Assembly (NCBI GenBank): GCA_024516035.1
Contig: CM044958.1
Span: 23,458,108-23,522,107 of the forward strand
Direction of reading: 5' to 3'
DNA: 64,000 bases
Origin: Bactericera cockerelli
Lineage: Eukaryota > Arthropoda > Insecta > Hemiptera > Triozidae
A program made the translations under genes and the position numbers. Below are positions 1 through 10,838 of this stretch, in pieces; position 1 is the first letter of the stretch, and each line of letters begins with the position of its first letter. A model generated the notes under the pieces. That model saw only the letters and a list, made by a program, of their open reading frames with translations. It was not told where the DNA came from and did not search any database.

Positions 1-56
1 AGCCTGGATAGCCTGGGCGTAGCCCAACCACACGGGTTTCCGTGATTATTTCCTAC

Positions 57-195
57 CTGCTAGAACGATCTCAACGACCGTCTCATCCACAATATCGGAC
101 ACGGCGTTGACCAGGAGAAGAACATTGGCCGAGCTGTAGTCGTGGCGGAACAGCAGCAGACGATCCAGCAGTCTGGTGAGGCCATGGTCTGGGAT
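57..195 (-). CDS. PKD: PKD coding exon 2
   Basis: Acceptor GTGTTTTTCAG at 206-196 and donor GCAG/GTAGGA at 57/56 on the minus strand. The 139-nt exon reads IPDHGLTRLLDRLLLFRHDY onward to EIVLAG and leaves one extra base (phase 1). A second frame is also open across the exon, but only this one joins exon 1 in phase and looks like PKD. Confidence 0.75.
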
Positions 196-1654
196 CTGAA
201 AAACACAGACGGACTTGTAGATCGATGTACCTTAAGGACAGTAACACCCTGTATATATTTTGTATGTATCTCTATGTATGATTTTATTTGTGGTGAAGCA
301 CGAGTCTTTTTCACAATTTTTGTGGGTAACGCAGCATTACTAAGAGCCTCCTTCACTTTTCGAATGACTCTACAAATTACATTAATTTCTTTTGACTCTG
401 GTAATGCCGCTACTGGTCGTTACTCAAAGAAGTAACTACTCATTTTTCCTCACGAGGTATGAGTGGACCCCGAACATCCAAGTACAGATCAGAAAAATTC
501 CTGCCCCGCTGGGGATCGAACCCAGGTCACCGTGCGTGCAATGCCTAGCGTGCTAACTCACTCTGCCATGGTGACTACCCCTGTATACAGGGTGGGGCAA
601 AAGTCTGGAAACCCCTGAATAACTTTCGAATTGCTTCTTCGATAAAGATAAAATTTTATATATTAAACCGGGGTAGTAGGACCTTCTTTTAAAGTGGGCC
701 AATTTTTGTTACCGGCCCCATGTCGGGGCCAGGGGGGCCAACTTCATTTTTTTAAATACGAACCCCCAATTTGTGATACATTTTTGGAAATGTCTTTAAA
801 TAAGAAATACTTTGGTGCAAATTTAATTTTTTAAATATTAACTGTTTGCAAATGGCGTCCAACTTTGTGTATGCAGTGTAAAGTCTGGAAACCCCTGAAT
901 ATCTTTCGAAAAGGCTTTTTCAGTAAATTTAAAATTAGGTTCAGTAATCCGTGGTAATCAGACATTTTTTTAGAATGGGGCCGATTTTTTTACCGGACCC
1001 CCTTGTCTGGGACAGGGGGGTCCGGTAAAAAAACTTCATTTTTTTTTTAAATACGTAACCACACCTTGCGATACATTCTTGGAATTAAGCACCAAAGTAT
1101 TTCTTACTTAGAGACCTTTCCAAAAATGTATCGCAAGGTGGGGGTTCGTATTTAAAAAATCTGGTGTAAACATCACACGACTTTCCTTATCATAATTATA
1201 AGGAATTGGAACAGGACCAAAAGCCACTGGTGACTCAAAGGTAACATTTAGCTAAAAATCAATATCAAATTCGTAATCAGCACCTCAAAATCATTGGATT
1301 TGATATGTCACAACCCCCATCTACGATAAATAATAAAAAAGTTAATCAAAGCGGGTCCCCCCAAAATACCGGTAAATTGGGGCCGAGGTCCAAAAAGTTC
1401 AAGATATCAAAAAAATGATCAGAAGAGACCCCTATTATTTTTTTAATCTAAGACATAATTGTTCTCTAATATTTTTTTGTATCTTTAACCAATTCAAAGA
1501 AGCGGCACTTGCGGCCAATATTTGCGGTCCTGCGGCCGCAGTCTGCGGCCGATTGCAACCAAAAGTTTCGTGGTTCGTCTGGTGTATAATTATAATTAGC
1601 ATACCAAATTTCAAGTCTCTAGCTCTTACCGTTCTCGAGATATCCTGTTTACAC

Positions 1655-1688
<34 letters not shown>

Positions 1689-4600
1689 GCACGGACCAAT
1701 GGCTGAAAACAACTTTTTTGGTATCCTGAGGCTATAATTCGTCCAGAAATGTGAAAAACTGGGTAGGTCAAATTTTCGACGAATACAATACTTTCCTTAT
1801 TATAGGATAAGGAAAGTAAAAAAGGAAGTTGGCCCCGTGACCCCGACTTGGGGGCCGGTACCAAAAATCACCCCCATTTTAAAAGATGGTCAAATTACCA
1901 CCGATTACCGTGCACAATTTTAAATTTACTGAAAAAGCCCTTACGAAAGATATTCAGGGGTTTCCAGACTTTACACTGCATACACAAAGTTGGATGCCAT
2001 TTGCAAACAGATAATATTTAAAAAATTAAATTTGCACCAAAGTATTTCTTATTTAAAGACATTTCCAAAAATGTATCATAAGGTGGGGGTTCGTATTTAA
2101 AAAAATGAAGTTGGCCCCCCTCGCCCCGACATGGGGGCCGGTAACAAAAGTCAGCCCCGCCCTAAAAGAAGGTCTTATTACCCCGGTTTACCGTACAAAA
2201 TTTTAAATTTACTGAGAAAGCCATTCGAAAGATATTTAAGGGTTTCCAGACTTTTGCCCCATCCTGTATATTTTCATCTTATATCAACATAGGGGATGCA
2301 CAATAAGGGCCAAATCATGAAACATTGTTAGATTTAATCCAAGGGGACAGTATCCCTTCACGCCCTTTAGTGGGAATTTCAACCAATCACAGCGTACTAT
2401 AGTCAGCTGATAGTGTCAGTAAATCTAATCCTGTTTCATAATTCGGCCCTAAGACGGGATTTCCTGAAACATCTTAACTGGTGGGGCGAAAAATTGTTAG
2501 GATTAGGCTGGTTCTAGTTTTATTGTAACAAGGGAACAGTTTTAATAGAACTTAAATTGCGTGTACAGAGTACACTGTATAGCTTCGTACATTGTTGATG
2601 ACTTCGAGTACGTAGAGGCACGAGTAATGACTAATAACTATGTAATGTGATTCCCTAATTTTCATTTTAATTGTCTGTAAAAAAATAAACTTTTTATTGG
2701 TTGTAAATCCCAGTGCTGTTCTACTATATTTAAAAACAAAATAGGTAGGATATCACCTGAAAATATTAACTAAATCAGAAGGTAGATCGAGCACATAGAA
2801 CAAGACTTAGACAACAAGTTTCAAGATGACATTTCAATATTGCTGGCAACCGTCCAACGAGTTGAGAAACCCTGATTTAGATCACAATCAAATTGATTGC
2901 CTCACGCTACAAGTTTGTATGATATTCAGTGTCCAAGGATATTTACACCCAGAGGACCAAGTTCAATTAAAATTAAATACCTGTGTAAACTGGTCTGAAT
3001 ATCACACGACTTTTATTATCCTTCGAATAGAAATCAAATTACATATTTCAATTCCACCACTGGTAGCTACACTATGAGTTTAATAATTATATTTTTCATA
3101 TGGAAGTTCAATATAGACGGTTAATGGAGAATACATTGTCAACATGCACGCACGCAAACAAACACACACACCATGAAACAGCAGCTATTATAGACGCTTG
3201 CGATCTGTGAAGCTGTCCCTTATAAACAACTGTAACCAAATTATGAATACCATTTTTTGTCGGTTCTGAGGTTCGAACCCGGGACCTTCCACATGGTATA
3301 CGAGTACTGGCTAATCATGCGCCGAGTGATATGGTAAATACAATACTGTGTTTATGCTGCAAAGAATGAGGCTAAAGAGTCCCTTTACTATCACAGTTCC
3401 TTCAATAAGAAAAGGTATTAACATTGGACAATTTTAAACGTACTGTACAAGTGTACATATACAGTCAATGTGAACTCAATTCATATCCGTCACTTGAACA
3501 TGTTGCTAATTCTTAGTTAGAAGAGTTCGCTGTCATACAGTATATTCTCGTATATTCCCTTAACAATACGATATAAGTATAGGTACACAATATTTACTCG
3601 CAAAATAGATATTTTTAAGAAAATACTTTTAAACCAGACGAGGTGTGGTCGAAAAATATTACGTTCTCAATAGACGTATTTTTTAACAGCGAATGCAAAT
3701 TATGAAATTATGTACCTAGATTTAGTCAAAGTGGCCAAGCGAGTTAGCGCACTAGGCATTGCACGTACGATGACCTGGGTTCGATTCTCAACAGGGTAGG
3801 ATTTTTTGGGCTCAGTACTTGGATGTCGTGAGTACCTCGTGAGGAATAAATGAGTAGCTGCTATGTGAACAGCGACCAGGGGGGGGGGGCGAAATTATAG
3901 GCAAAAATGAGGTATTATAATATTAAACATAAGGAAATGTCCTTTTATTCTGCGCTACAGACTAAAATTGTGATATAATAACACTTTATTATTTATTAAT
4001 AATAAATTGTATACCTAGATCAGATCAAAATGTGCAATTTTTATACTTATTGAGAATAACTGAATGTGTTTACATATGTCTTTGTTTTGATTATCAGAAA
4101 GTATTTTGTGGTTTTGAGATTAAAACCAAGTTCAGCCTTGACCATAAAGTACAAGAGCGTAGGTAGATACATTGTAAGATAAATTATCATATGTAGTATT
4201 TAGTATACAGGGTGGGGCAAAAGTCTAGAAACCCTCGAATTTCTTTGAAGGGTTTTCCCGAGCAGGTTTGAAAATTTTCACGGTAAACTAGGGTAATAAA
4301 ACCTTCTCCTAGAGTGGCGTCTATTTCTTGGGTTTTGGGCCATGTCAGGGCCAGGGGGGCCAAGTTTTTTTTATATTATTTTTTTTTTTAATAGTAGCCT
4401 CCCCCCTCTTGCAATACATTTTTTTTTTGTTTTTTTTTTTTTAAGTCTTTCAATTAAAAATACTCTATGATACAAATTTAATTATTTCATCATTTACAGT
4501 TTGCAAATGGTGGCAAACTTTACTTTTGCCATTAATAGTACAAAAGAAGTTTTCATTTTCAAAAACAAAAAATAGGAAGATAAAATTTGTGCGAAAGTAA

Positions 4601-7600
4601 TTAGAATTCATTCAAGTTAAAACTTTTTTCAAGTTAAAACTCTCTTTTGGCCAAGGGTAGGTTACTTTGATTTATTACCTCTTGCGATACATTCTTGAAA
4701 AGATTTTACTTCCGAGAAATTTCTAATATTAGAAATCGGAAGTATTGTGTTCGTTTTTGTAAAAAAAAATATTTTTTTGCTCCGATTTCAATTTTTTTCA
4801 GATTTCTGGACGTTTCATAACCTCCTGAGCAAATTTGGTTTTGTGTCTGTCTGTCGGTCTGTCGTTCTGTCGGTCTGTCGGTCTGTTAAAACGATTTCTT
4901 GTAACGCGCAAATCTCGGAAACTACTCGACCGATTTTGATGAAAATTTGCACACATCTAGGAGACATTCTGTAGATGGTCCCATTTTAAATTCATCGGAT
5001 TCGTACTAGCGGTTCTTGGTGAAAGAGCCCATGCGCCTGACCACTAACTTTTTACTTAAACGCTTATATCTCGTGAACGGTACACCCGATTTTAATGAAA
5101 TTTTGTGTGTGTATGCATATAATTGTTTTACATAGGCTATTTATATATATTTTTTAATTAATTATAATTAGACTCTGATATTTAAGAAAATCCGAAATTT
5201 TGGACAAAAAAGTCAAAAAATAAGGACCACGACTTGCCGATACAGAAATTTTTGTGGAATCCAGAATGTAGAAAAAACGATTTTCTACCATATAAATTTG
5301 AAGAAAATCGGTGCAGTCGTTTTGGAGATACAAGTAATTTAGTATAAAATCTCAAAATTGGCACGTGTTAACAATGTGAAACAATCACGAGGAAGTATAG
5401 AGTCCATAATTGGCAGTGTTTTTTATTTACAAATACTTTATTACAATACTGTAATACTTTATTACAAATTTGAGCTTTCTAATGTTTGGCTTTTGAGAAT
5501 GGTGGCCAATTTCGTGCAATTAATGGAAAAAGTGAAGTTGGCTGCCATTAGCAAAAGGTAAATTATAAAAGATTAAAAATGTAAATAAAGACAATTTATT
5601 ATTAGAGGGAGAGTAAGGAGACCGACCATGTTGAGACACACTTCCGCGTGACTGAGGCTTGGTCGATCTCCCTGAAAAATACGAGACGTAGATAAAATGT
5701 TGGAACAGGACGTCTTTTCCTACGTTTCATAATACATAGATAGTATTGCCTTTAAATTTAAACGTTTAAAAATAACTACGTAAAAATGTATGAAATATTA
5801 TGACCTTAGGAAGTAAGAAAAGTAATTTACGTTATAAATTATGTTGTCATTTCCATATTGAATAGAATTGAGAGTTCTTCAAAAAGATGCAGAGGGCCAA
5901 TGAGTTTTATTTTGATTAGTTTTAATCTCTAAAACATAATTTAAAATGTCTCGTAAAATGGACCCCTAGTCTCCTCCGTGTATTAGTCACCTTGCTGTTT
6001 GGCTTTGTTTGGCAACTCCTTAGTTATCCACATGCGGACTATCCCGAGTGTCGATATAACAGTATTATAACAGCATGTATAGCTTAAAACGTCAAAATAG
6101 TCAAGAAAACATAAAAGTGTGGCATTTTTCCAAACTACCCAGTACATATTATGTGATAGTATAGAAAAATACGTTCATGTTCAAATGAACGCTATGGGGA
6201 ATTCCCAACCACACTGCTTAAGATCTAAATACTTGTGGTTCTCAGTGTGGGGGACGTGTATAAGTACGCCATTGTATCACAGTTGGGATTTGTTATTAGT
6301 ACAATAGTATTATTAGTACTATGATGTACAATTGTACATATGAGGTATCTTCCAAGATAAGTGACAATTTACTCGTACACAAACTCAAACTAAGGCTGCA
6401 CCAATAGAGCCTCCATCAACGACTTTTAATTAGAATTAAACTAAATTAGGGAATTTTAAATGTACATTATAGGGGTCGATTCTTGATAATTACTTCCGAT
6501 AAATTTCTAATATTAGAAATCGAAAGTATAGTTGGTTTTTGTAAAAAATAATAATATTATTTTTCTCCGATTTGTATTTTTTCCATATTTCTAAACGTTT
6601 CATAACCTCCTGAGCAACTTTGGTTTTGTGTGTCTGTCTGTTAAGTATACATTTCTTGTAACGCCCAAATATCAGAAACTATTGAACTTTTGACGAAATT
6701 TTGTACACATATAGGATACGTATTGAAGATGGTCCCACTTTAAATTCATGACCTTCGCACAAGCGGTTCTTGGTGAGAGACCATGCGCCTGACCACTAAC
6801 TTTTTACTTATACGCTTATACGAGGTCTGTCCGGAAAGTTCGTATAAAAATGAGAAAAAAATTTTATTTCACAATTAATCGGGTAATTCAATTTTGTCTC
6901 CTTCAAAATACTCTCCCTGAGACACAATGCACTTCTACCATCGCCGTTTCCACTGTTTGAAGGCTCCTAGAAAGTCTTCAGTTTGAGGGCTTCTCAGCTG
7001 ACTCGTCGTTGCTACTTTAATGGTCTCAACGTCCCCCAAATGCCGCCCCCGAAGCACCAATTTTGTTTTTGAGAATAAAAAGAAGTCACAAGGTGCCAAA
7101 TCCGGTGAATAAGGGGGGTGTTCAGTTGCTATGATCGAATTGGCAGCCAGAAACTAACGCACAACGAGAGAGGTGTGAGCGGAAGCATTGTCGTGGTCAG
7201 TGATGTACAAATACCCGGGTATTTACCCCAAGATTGGGTATTTACCCATTTTAACACATTTCCTTGCCAATATACACATAAATCATCTTCTCCTATTCCT
7301 GATCCCTCCCTCTGTGATATAAACATTAAAGTGTTGATCATGAAGGTTAGGATTTACAGAACTAATTATAAAAAATGTATTTTTAGGTAATTAGTCATAT
7401 ATTACTCATACTTGTTCTGCCATGCCTTATTCTGCTCAAGTAGGGCTTTTAGATTGCAGCCTCCATTTGCCCTGGTTCTAATTACCTACGTAAAATTATT
7501 CAAACAAATAAACATATCACAGGAAATGTAAAGAACCACATTCAGAAACAGAAGACTTTTATTTTTTTTAAATTGAAATTAAATCACAAATAATAAAAAG

Positions 7601-9782
7601 AAGGTGCTTCCTACCCACCACTTGAAATTTTATAGAGCTCAAGTCAGAAAAACTTTATTTGGGCAGGAATATTCGAAAACGCAGTTTTAAAGACTTGGGG
7701 AATTTACCCGACCCCTGGGGTAAATACCCGATTTTTATTTACCTTCCCACGGGTATTTACCCCGCGGTACATCACTAGTCGTGGTGGAGGATCCACCACC
7801 CCTCTCGCGCCAAATCCGGCCGATCTCGAGCCACCCGAGCTTCGAGGCGTCTGAGCACTTCGACGTAGAATCTCCCATTAACTGTCTGGCCTGGAGGCAC
7901 AAATTCTTGATTGACAATGCCCTGAACATCGAAAAAAAAGATCAACATTGTCTTTTTAACCACTTGTGGAACCGACCTCAGTGGCTTGATCGATAAGGCG
8001 ACGGACTTGTGACCTGGAGGTCGGTGGTTCAAGTCCCGGTTTCAGCGTAGAATTTGTAAAGCGAGTTTGAGTAGTTGTGATATCACGAAAGTGATTAACA
8101 CAAATATGATAACTTTTTTTTTAACCACTTGTGGTTAAAAAGTGGTTGTGAAATCTTTTTAACCACTTGTGGACTGTTGGTTCTTTGAAGGCATCATCTC
8201 CATAAACTTGGTTGAGATCATTAAAAATTTCGCGACCATTCTTGCCGAGTTTCGCGAGAAATTTGATGATGACGCGCTGTTGTTGAATGACTGAGAGCTC
8301 CATGCCGACGAGTGGTAGAGAGGGGGGTCACTTCACAGGTACCGGGACGAACCAGTTCTTTTCGTACGGCGGTCGGGCGCACACTAAGTATTGTTTGGAT
8401 GGTATAGAAGGGGACGCAGCCCACCTGGCCTCCCCACTTAGCCTTCCAGCCTTCCCAGAACACTTTTATACGAACTTTCCGGACAGACCTCGTATCTCGT
8501 GATCGGTTATATGGCAGACAATGGAAAATATTTGCAGCCAGATCGTGATAGAAGAGAAAAATATTCGCTTTATTAACTTAATATGTTTTTTTTTTTTTAA
8601 TTTTTAATCCATTTATAATATTCATATAAAAAATTTGCTTCCTCATTAATTTTTTTTTTTTTATATTACTGTTTAGACAAAAATCCACAATTTCGTTGGA
8701 TTTTTGCCGTGTTGCAAAGGCTTCTTGCAGACAGAAAGCCCAGACAAACTTTTTCTTACAATACGTTTTTGAAATCAGGAGCTCACAACACTATATGGTG
8801 TTTTAATTAAAAAAAAAATAGTATTGAGAGTAATTTCAGTAATTAGTATAGAAACACATTTTTGCTGAAAACCTTCCATTTGCGAAAACAAAAAAACTAA
8901 TTTTTGTTAAAATTAGATCAGTAGTTTCTGAGATTATCAAGGAATAAAAATAATAAAGAGTCAGACAAACCAACCATCAGACACAACATGTCCAGAAATA
9001 TATGTGTTAACCTATTTTAAATCATTAATTTCAGTTTTAAAGAAACACAGTACCTTCTGATACTTAGTACCTAATATTAGATGACTTGGCAGAGCAGAAC
9101 ACTACCACACTTTTTAACATTCTTAGAAGTAATAAATTAAACATACTTGTAATAAGAGATTTTTCATCAAGTTTTCTTAATTTTATACAATTTACAGGGT
9201 GTTTCTCAATAAGATGTCAATACAAAAAGGGTTTATTCGGTGGGTCAGGGATTACAAATAATACAAAATAAGGTAATGAATGGTCAATTCCTTACCATTT
9301 CCTAGAAAATTGTCATTTTCTTATTTCTATGGTCTGTCCTATCATGTAGGTACCACACGTTTTTGATTTTCTTCAAAACTATTAAGATATTTTATAAATA
9401 AGAACAGAATCAGATAGCCTGCCAACATTTCCTCATTTTGAATATTTAAAAATAAGAGACAATAAAGGACATAAAAATAAGGATATGGCAGTTTTCTCAG
9501 AAATGGTTAGGAATGGACCACTAGTTTATTTGGATTTTTTGCAGCCCCTTACCCACTGAATTTGGATTGACATCACCTTGAAAACATAGGTAAATATCCT
9601 GTGCTGTAGGTGGGGAAACAATTCAAATATTTAGATATTCAACACTAACATCTTACCTTGCTATTGATGAAGTTGCATGCTAGCTCTTTGATGGATTTTA
9701 GATTGAGTGAGCAAATTTCAGCAGTGACTATGTCTCGAATAAGTCCAAATTGAAATAAAAAGGTTACTTCTGGACTTTCCAT
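57..9782 (-). CDS. PKD: Protein kinase D homologue, 5' part (coding exons 1-2; gene runs off left edge)
   Basis: Two minus-strand exons joined in phase 0 (9657-9782, 42 codons; 57-195, 46 codons) encode about 88 residues resembling the N-terminal ubiquitin-like domain of protein kinase D (PKD/PRKD), a cytosol/Golgi/membrane Ser/Thr kinase activated by diacylglycerol and PKC. The recognisable pattern is VTFLFQFGLIRD near the start, ELACNFINSK before the junction, then RLLLFRHDYSSANVLLLV and VVEIVLAG, which follows PKD's L-x-F-R-H-D and D-x-x-x-E-(I/V)-V-L signatures. The C1 domains, PH domain and kinase domain would lie off the left edge. The intron between the exons (196-9656) is filled with repeats. 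Upstream of the ATG the sequence reads as a splice acceptor (ATTTTAG then A-ATG), so a non-coding first exon probably lies further right, not located. The family call is from memory of PKD N-termini and is inference. Confidence 0.78.
400..583 (-). mobile_element. tRNA-derived SINE, family A (copy 1)
   Basis: Read on the minus strand: a tRNA-like head with A box (GGCAGAGTGAGTTAGCACGC) and B box (GGGTTCGATCCCC, about 520-535), then the family body (CTTGGATGTTCGGGGTCCAC, CTCGTGAGG, ATGAGTAG). The same body is at 3728-3995, 15708-15847 and 32050-32355. A fold-back element (588-2266) sits directly against its head. Confidence 0.75.
1159..1822. mobile_element. Dispersed repeat family G, nested inside the fold-back element
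   Basis: Starts TCTGGTGTAAACATCACACG-ACTTTCCTTAT and ends CTTTCCTTATTATAGGATAAGGAAAG. The flanks rejoin as the AAAAAA-GAAGTTGGCCCC seen in the other arm module, so it inserted into the fold-back element. It contains a CGGCCGC-rich block (about 1500-1555) and a CAGA microsatellite (1648-1688). Related sequence is at 35745-35975, 43960-44335 (reversed) and 57118-57300. Non-coding. Confidence 0.6.
1648..1688. repeat. CAGA/ACAG microsatellite
   Basis: About ten near-perfect tandem CAGA units inside repeat family G, the position where this family usually carries a simple repeat. Confidence 0.9.
2308..2454. mobile_element. Short palindromic MITE-like repeat
   Basis: GGGCCAAATCATGAAACA-TTGTTAGATTTAATCC at 2308 is mirrored by GTAAATCTAATCCTG-TTTCATAATTCGGCCC ending about 2452. 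About 145 bp, non-coding, no clear target duplication. Confidence 0.55.
2455..3149. other. PKD intron, no recognisable element
   Basis: AT-rich. An 83-codon open frame at 2826-3077 (+) has no recognisable domain or splice logic and is not called. Confidence 0.5.
3150..3335 (-). mobile_element. tRNA-derived SINE, family B (degraded copy)
   Basis: Minus-strand B box (GGTTCGAACC, about 3268-3280) with CCCGGGACCTTCCACATGG nearby, then TTTTTTGTCGG, CCAAATTATGAAT and CTTATAAACAACTGTAACC. This matches the better copies at 30962-31240 and 58655-58950 with many differences. Confidence 0.6.
3728..3995 (+). mobile_element. tRNA-derived SINE, family A (copy 2)
   Basis: A box GGCCAAGCGAGTTAGCGCAC, B box GGGTTCGATTCTC (about 3777), body CTTGGATGTCGTGAGTACCT-CGTGAGG, an oligo-G run, and the family tail TTCTGCGCTAC...AAAATTGTGATATAATAACAC. 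The tail matches 32305-32355. Confidence 0.75.
4208..4512 (+). mobile_element. Half (single-arm) copy of the TA/CAGGGTGGGGC fold-back element
   Basis: TA then CAGGGTGGGGCAAAAGTCTA starts the copy; GGGCCAGGGGGGCCAAG and TTTGCAAATGGTGGCAAACT correspond to one arm module of 588-2266. No opposite arm is seen, so it is a truncated or single-module derivative. Confidence 0.65.
4688..5560 (+). mobile_element. Dispersed repeat family H (copy 1)
   Basis: Starts with the hairpin ACTTCCGAGAAATTTCTAAT-ATTAGAAATCGGAAGT, then CATAACCTCCTGAGCAAATT, a CTGTCGGT simple repeat (4846-4886) and motifs such as CTCGTGAACGGTACACCCGA. Same family: 6488-6820 plus 8493-8560 (+), 14890-15362 (-), 55495-55700 and 63130-63240. 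Non-coding; superfamily unknown. Confidence 0.55.
5590..6487. other. PKD intron, no recognisable element
   Basis: AT-rich sequence with no long open frame, no inverted repeats longer than a few bases and no recognisable element. Confidence 0.5.
7198..7777. mobile_element. hAT-like MITE inserted into the mariner transposase
   Basis: Ends CAGTGATGTAC and GTACATCACTA are inverted repeats; the last base departs from the hAT CAGTG/CACTG rule. The 8-bp duplication GTCGTGGT lies on both sides (7190-7197, 7778-7785), as expected for hAT insertion. The subterminal sequence GGGTATTTACCCC is repeated inside both ends. 580 bp, no transposase. Removing it and one duplication restores the mariner WILHHDNA context. 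Confidence 0.82.
7970..8117 (+). mobile_element. tRNA-derived SINE, family D, with 17-bp target duplication
   Basis: The head AACCGACCTCAGTGGCTTGA has an A-box-like start; the B box is GGTTCAAGTCC (about 8026-8036). The body contains AGCGAGTTTGAGTAG and GTGATATCACG. The duplication TTTTTAACCACTTGTGG lies at 7953-7969 and 8118-8134, typical of LINE-driven insertion. A second copy is at 56441-56640. Confidence 0.8.
8561..9656. other. PKD intron, AT-rich, no recognisable element
   Basis: Poly-T/poly-A runs (8587-8600, 8648-8660) and scattered low-complexity sequence. No frame with splice logic was found apart from the PKD exon that follows. Confidence 0.5.
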
Positions 9783-9783
9783 T
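9657..9783 (-). CDS. PKD: PKD coding exon 1
   Basis: On the minus strand a pyrimidine stretch ending TTTTAG precedes A-ATG (start codon at 9782-9780), and a donor (AAG then GTAAGA) follows at 9657/9656. The 42 codons start MESPEVTFLFQ and end FINSK, with no stop. It ends in phase 0, matching exon 2. Confidence 0.75.
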
Positions 9784-10838
9784 CTAAAATCAAATGAAAT
9801 AACACATGGGGACTAAATTTAGATAGAAAAAAAAAAAAAAAAAAAAATAAGATTTATTCCAAGGCTTTCATGTGTGAGCCATTAAAACTATAAATTGTAA
9901 TGGGACTTCTTCTAAAGTGGTGAAGGGGATTTTAAAATAACCCACTAATGTGTATTTTTATCCTAAGCTTTTCTGAACTTTTTACTTTTTTTACTAAATT
10001 TGGGGAAGGGGGGTGACTATGAATAATTTGTCATGAACATTTTTTATATGTAAAAAATTTATCTTTTTTATCTTAATATTTTTTCTTGCCAAATTCAAAA
10101 GCAGAATATGAGTAAATGACTAAAAACAAACTATTTCATATAGACCTGGAAGTTTGAATATTTTACTGTTTAAACTGCCCATGTGATGAAAAGAGATGTG
10201 TTTTGTTAAGCTGGCTAGAATAGCTTGGATGATGGTATTCGATTAGGTTTTTCAGACTAAAAATTAGTACAGTTCAACCCAATCCAACCACCTGGGCTGA
10301 ATTGTTTTCTTAGGTCATTCTAAGCATTCTCTTGAAGTTTCATAAAAATCAGTCTAGAAATGACCCTTGAATGAGATCACCATGGACCACTTCAAAGGAC
10401 TCAGTCAATTTTGATATCAGTAAGGTATTGATAGTAAAAATATGAGTGGACGATAACAGAAAATTTAACATTGATAATCAAGAGTAATGCACCAGCTGGC
10501 CTGTATTAATGCAAAACAGAGTTTGTATGTATAAAGTCAACTTGTAAATGAAACACTTCCCTTTGTAAATTATAATATTAAATTACTTGCCTTGTTTCTA
10601 GAAAGAATTGCTCCAGCTTAAAATTAATTCAATGTTCCACATCACTATAATGTTGGTGGTATACTAGCATCCATCACACTGACTTTTTTTTTTCTTTTTC
10701 TTACACTGACATTTATAAAAATGTAGTTATTATAGGTAACTGAAAATTTGAATGAAATGTAAAATAATGAAGGCATTTGGACTTTGACAAGTTAAAAGAT
10801 TGATTAAAATCACTTTTGTCATTATAGATTTAGGAAGG
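9784..10838. other. Upstream flank of PKD coding exon 1, no recognisable element
   Basis: AT-rich, with a poly-A run at 9829-9847. A non-coding PKD 5' exon or promoter may lie here or further right but cannot be identified. Confidence 0.45.

Larger units (their letters stand above)
588..2266. mobile_element. Long fold-back (inverted-repeat) DNA element with doubled arms, TA target site
   Basis: Ends are CAGGGTGGGGCAAAAGTCTG at 588 and its near-complement ending CCATCCTG at 2266; TA flanks both sides (586-587, 2267-2268), as in Tc1/mariner-type insertions. Each arm holds two related ~290-bp modules, both starting AAGTCTGGAAACCCCTGAAT (595 and 882 on the left; mirrored at 1950-1980 and 2230-2260). 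Modules include G-rich strings such as GGGGCCAGGGGGGCCAAC. No transposase is visible. The centre is interrupted by another repeat at 1159-1822. A half copy is at 4208-4510. Confidence 0.75.
6880..8303 (-). pseudogene. mariner transposase pseudogene
   Basis: Minus-strand pieces in order: a helix-turn-helix N-terminus (8303-8121; QQRVIIKFLAKLGKNGREIF and DAFKEPTVHKWLKRF); a gap where the first catalytic Asp region should be; then DVQGIVNQEFVPPGQTVNGR through WWILHHD (about 7945-7786); then, after the MITE, DNASAHT through YSPDLAPCDFFLF and a tail (7190-6880). The HHD-N and SPDLAPCD motifs are those of mariner D,D34D transposases. Breaks seen: the middle deletion with surrounding short duplications (8118-8175), the SINE, the MITE exactly at the HHD motif, and in-frame stops after SLVVR and KRRW. 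It cannot make an active enzyme. Confidence 0.85.
6821..8492 (-). mobile_element. mariner-family transposon, inactivated, with two nested insertions
   Basis: Perfect 22-bp terminal inverted repeats (CGAGGTCTGTCCGGAAAGTT-CG) at 6821 and 8492, flanked by TA duplications (6819-6820, 8493-8494). Between them lies a minus-strand mariner transposase remnant (see separate entry), a hAT-like MITE (7198-7777) and a SINE (7970-8117). After subtracting the insertions the mariner is about 0.9 kb, shorter than an intact ~1.3-kb element, which fits the internal deletion in its transposase. Confidence 0.88.
6488..8560 (+). mobile_element. Repeat family H (copy 2), split by a mariner insertion
   Basis: Same start as copy 1 (ACTTCCGATAAATTTCTAAT). 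It runs to CTTATACGCTTA-TA at 6820 and resumes after the mariner at 8493 as TATCTCGTGATCGG, matching the uninterrupted CTTATATCTCGTGAACGG of copy 1. This shows the order of insertion: family H first, mariner second. Confidence 0.6.

Noticed and set aside
60..356. 98-codon minus frame over the first PKD exon
   Set aside because: A different frame from the one that joins exon 1 in phase and matches PKD; it also reads through the intron.
2826..3077. 83-codon plus-strand frame in the PKD intron
   Set aside because: No recognisable motif, no family support and random-like composition.
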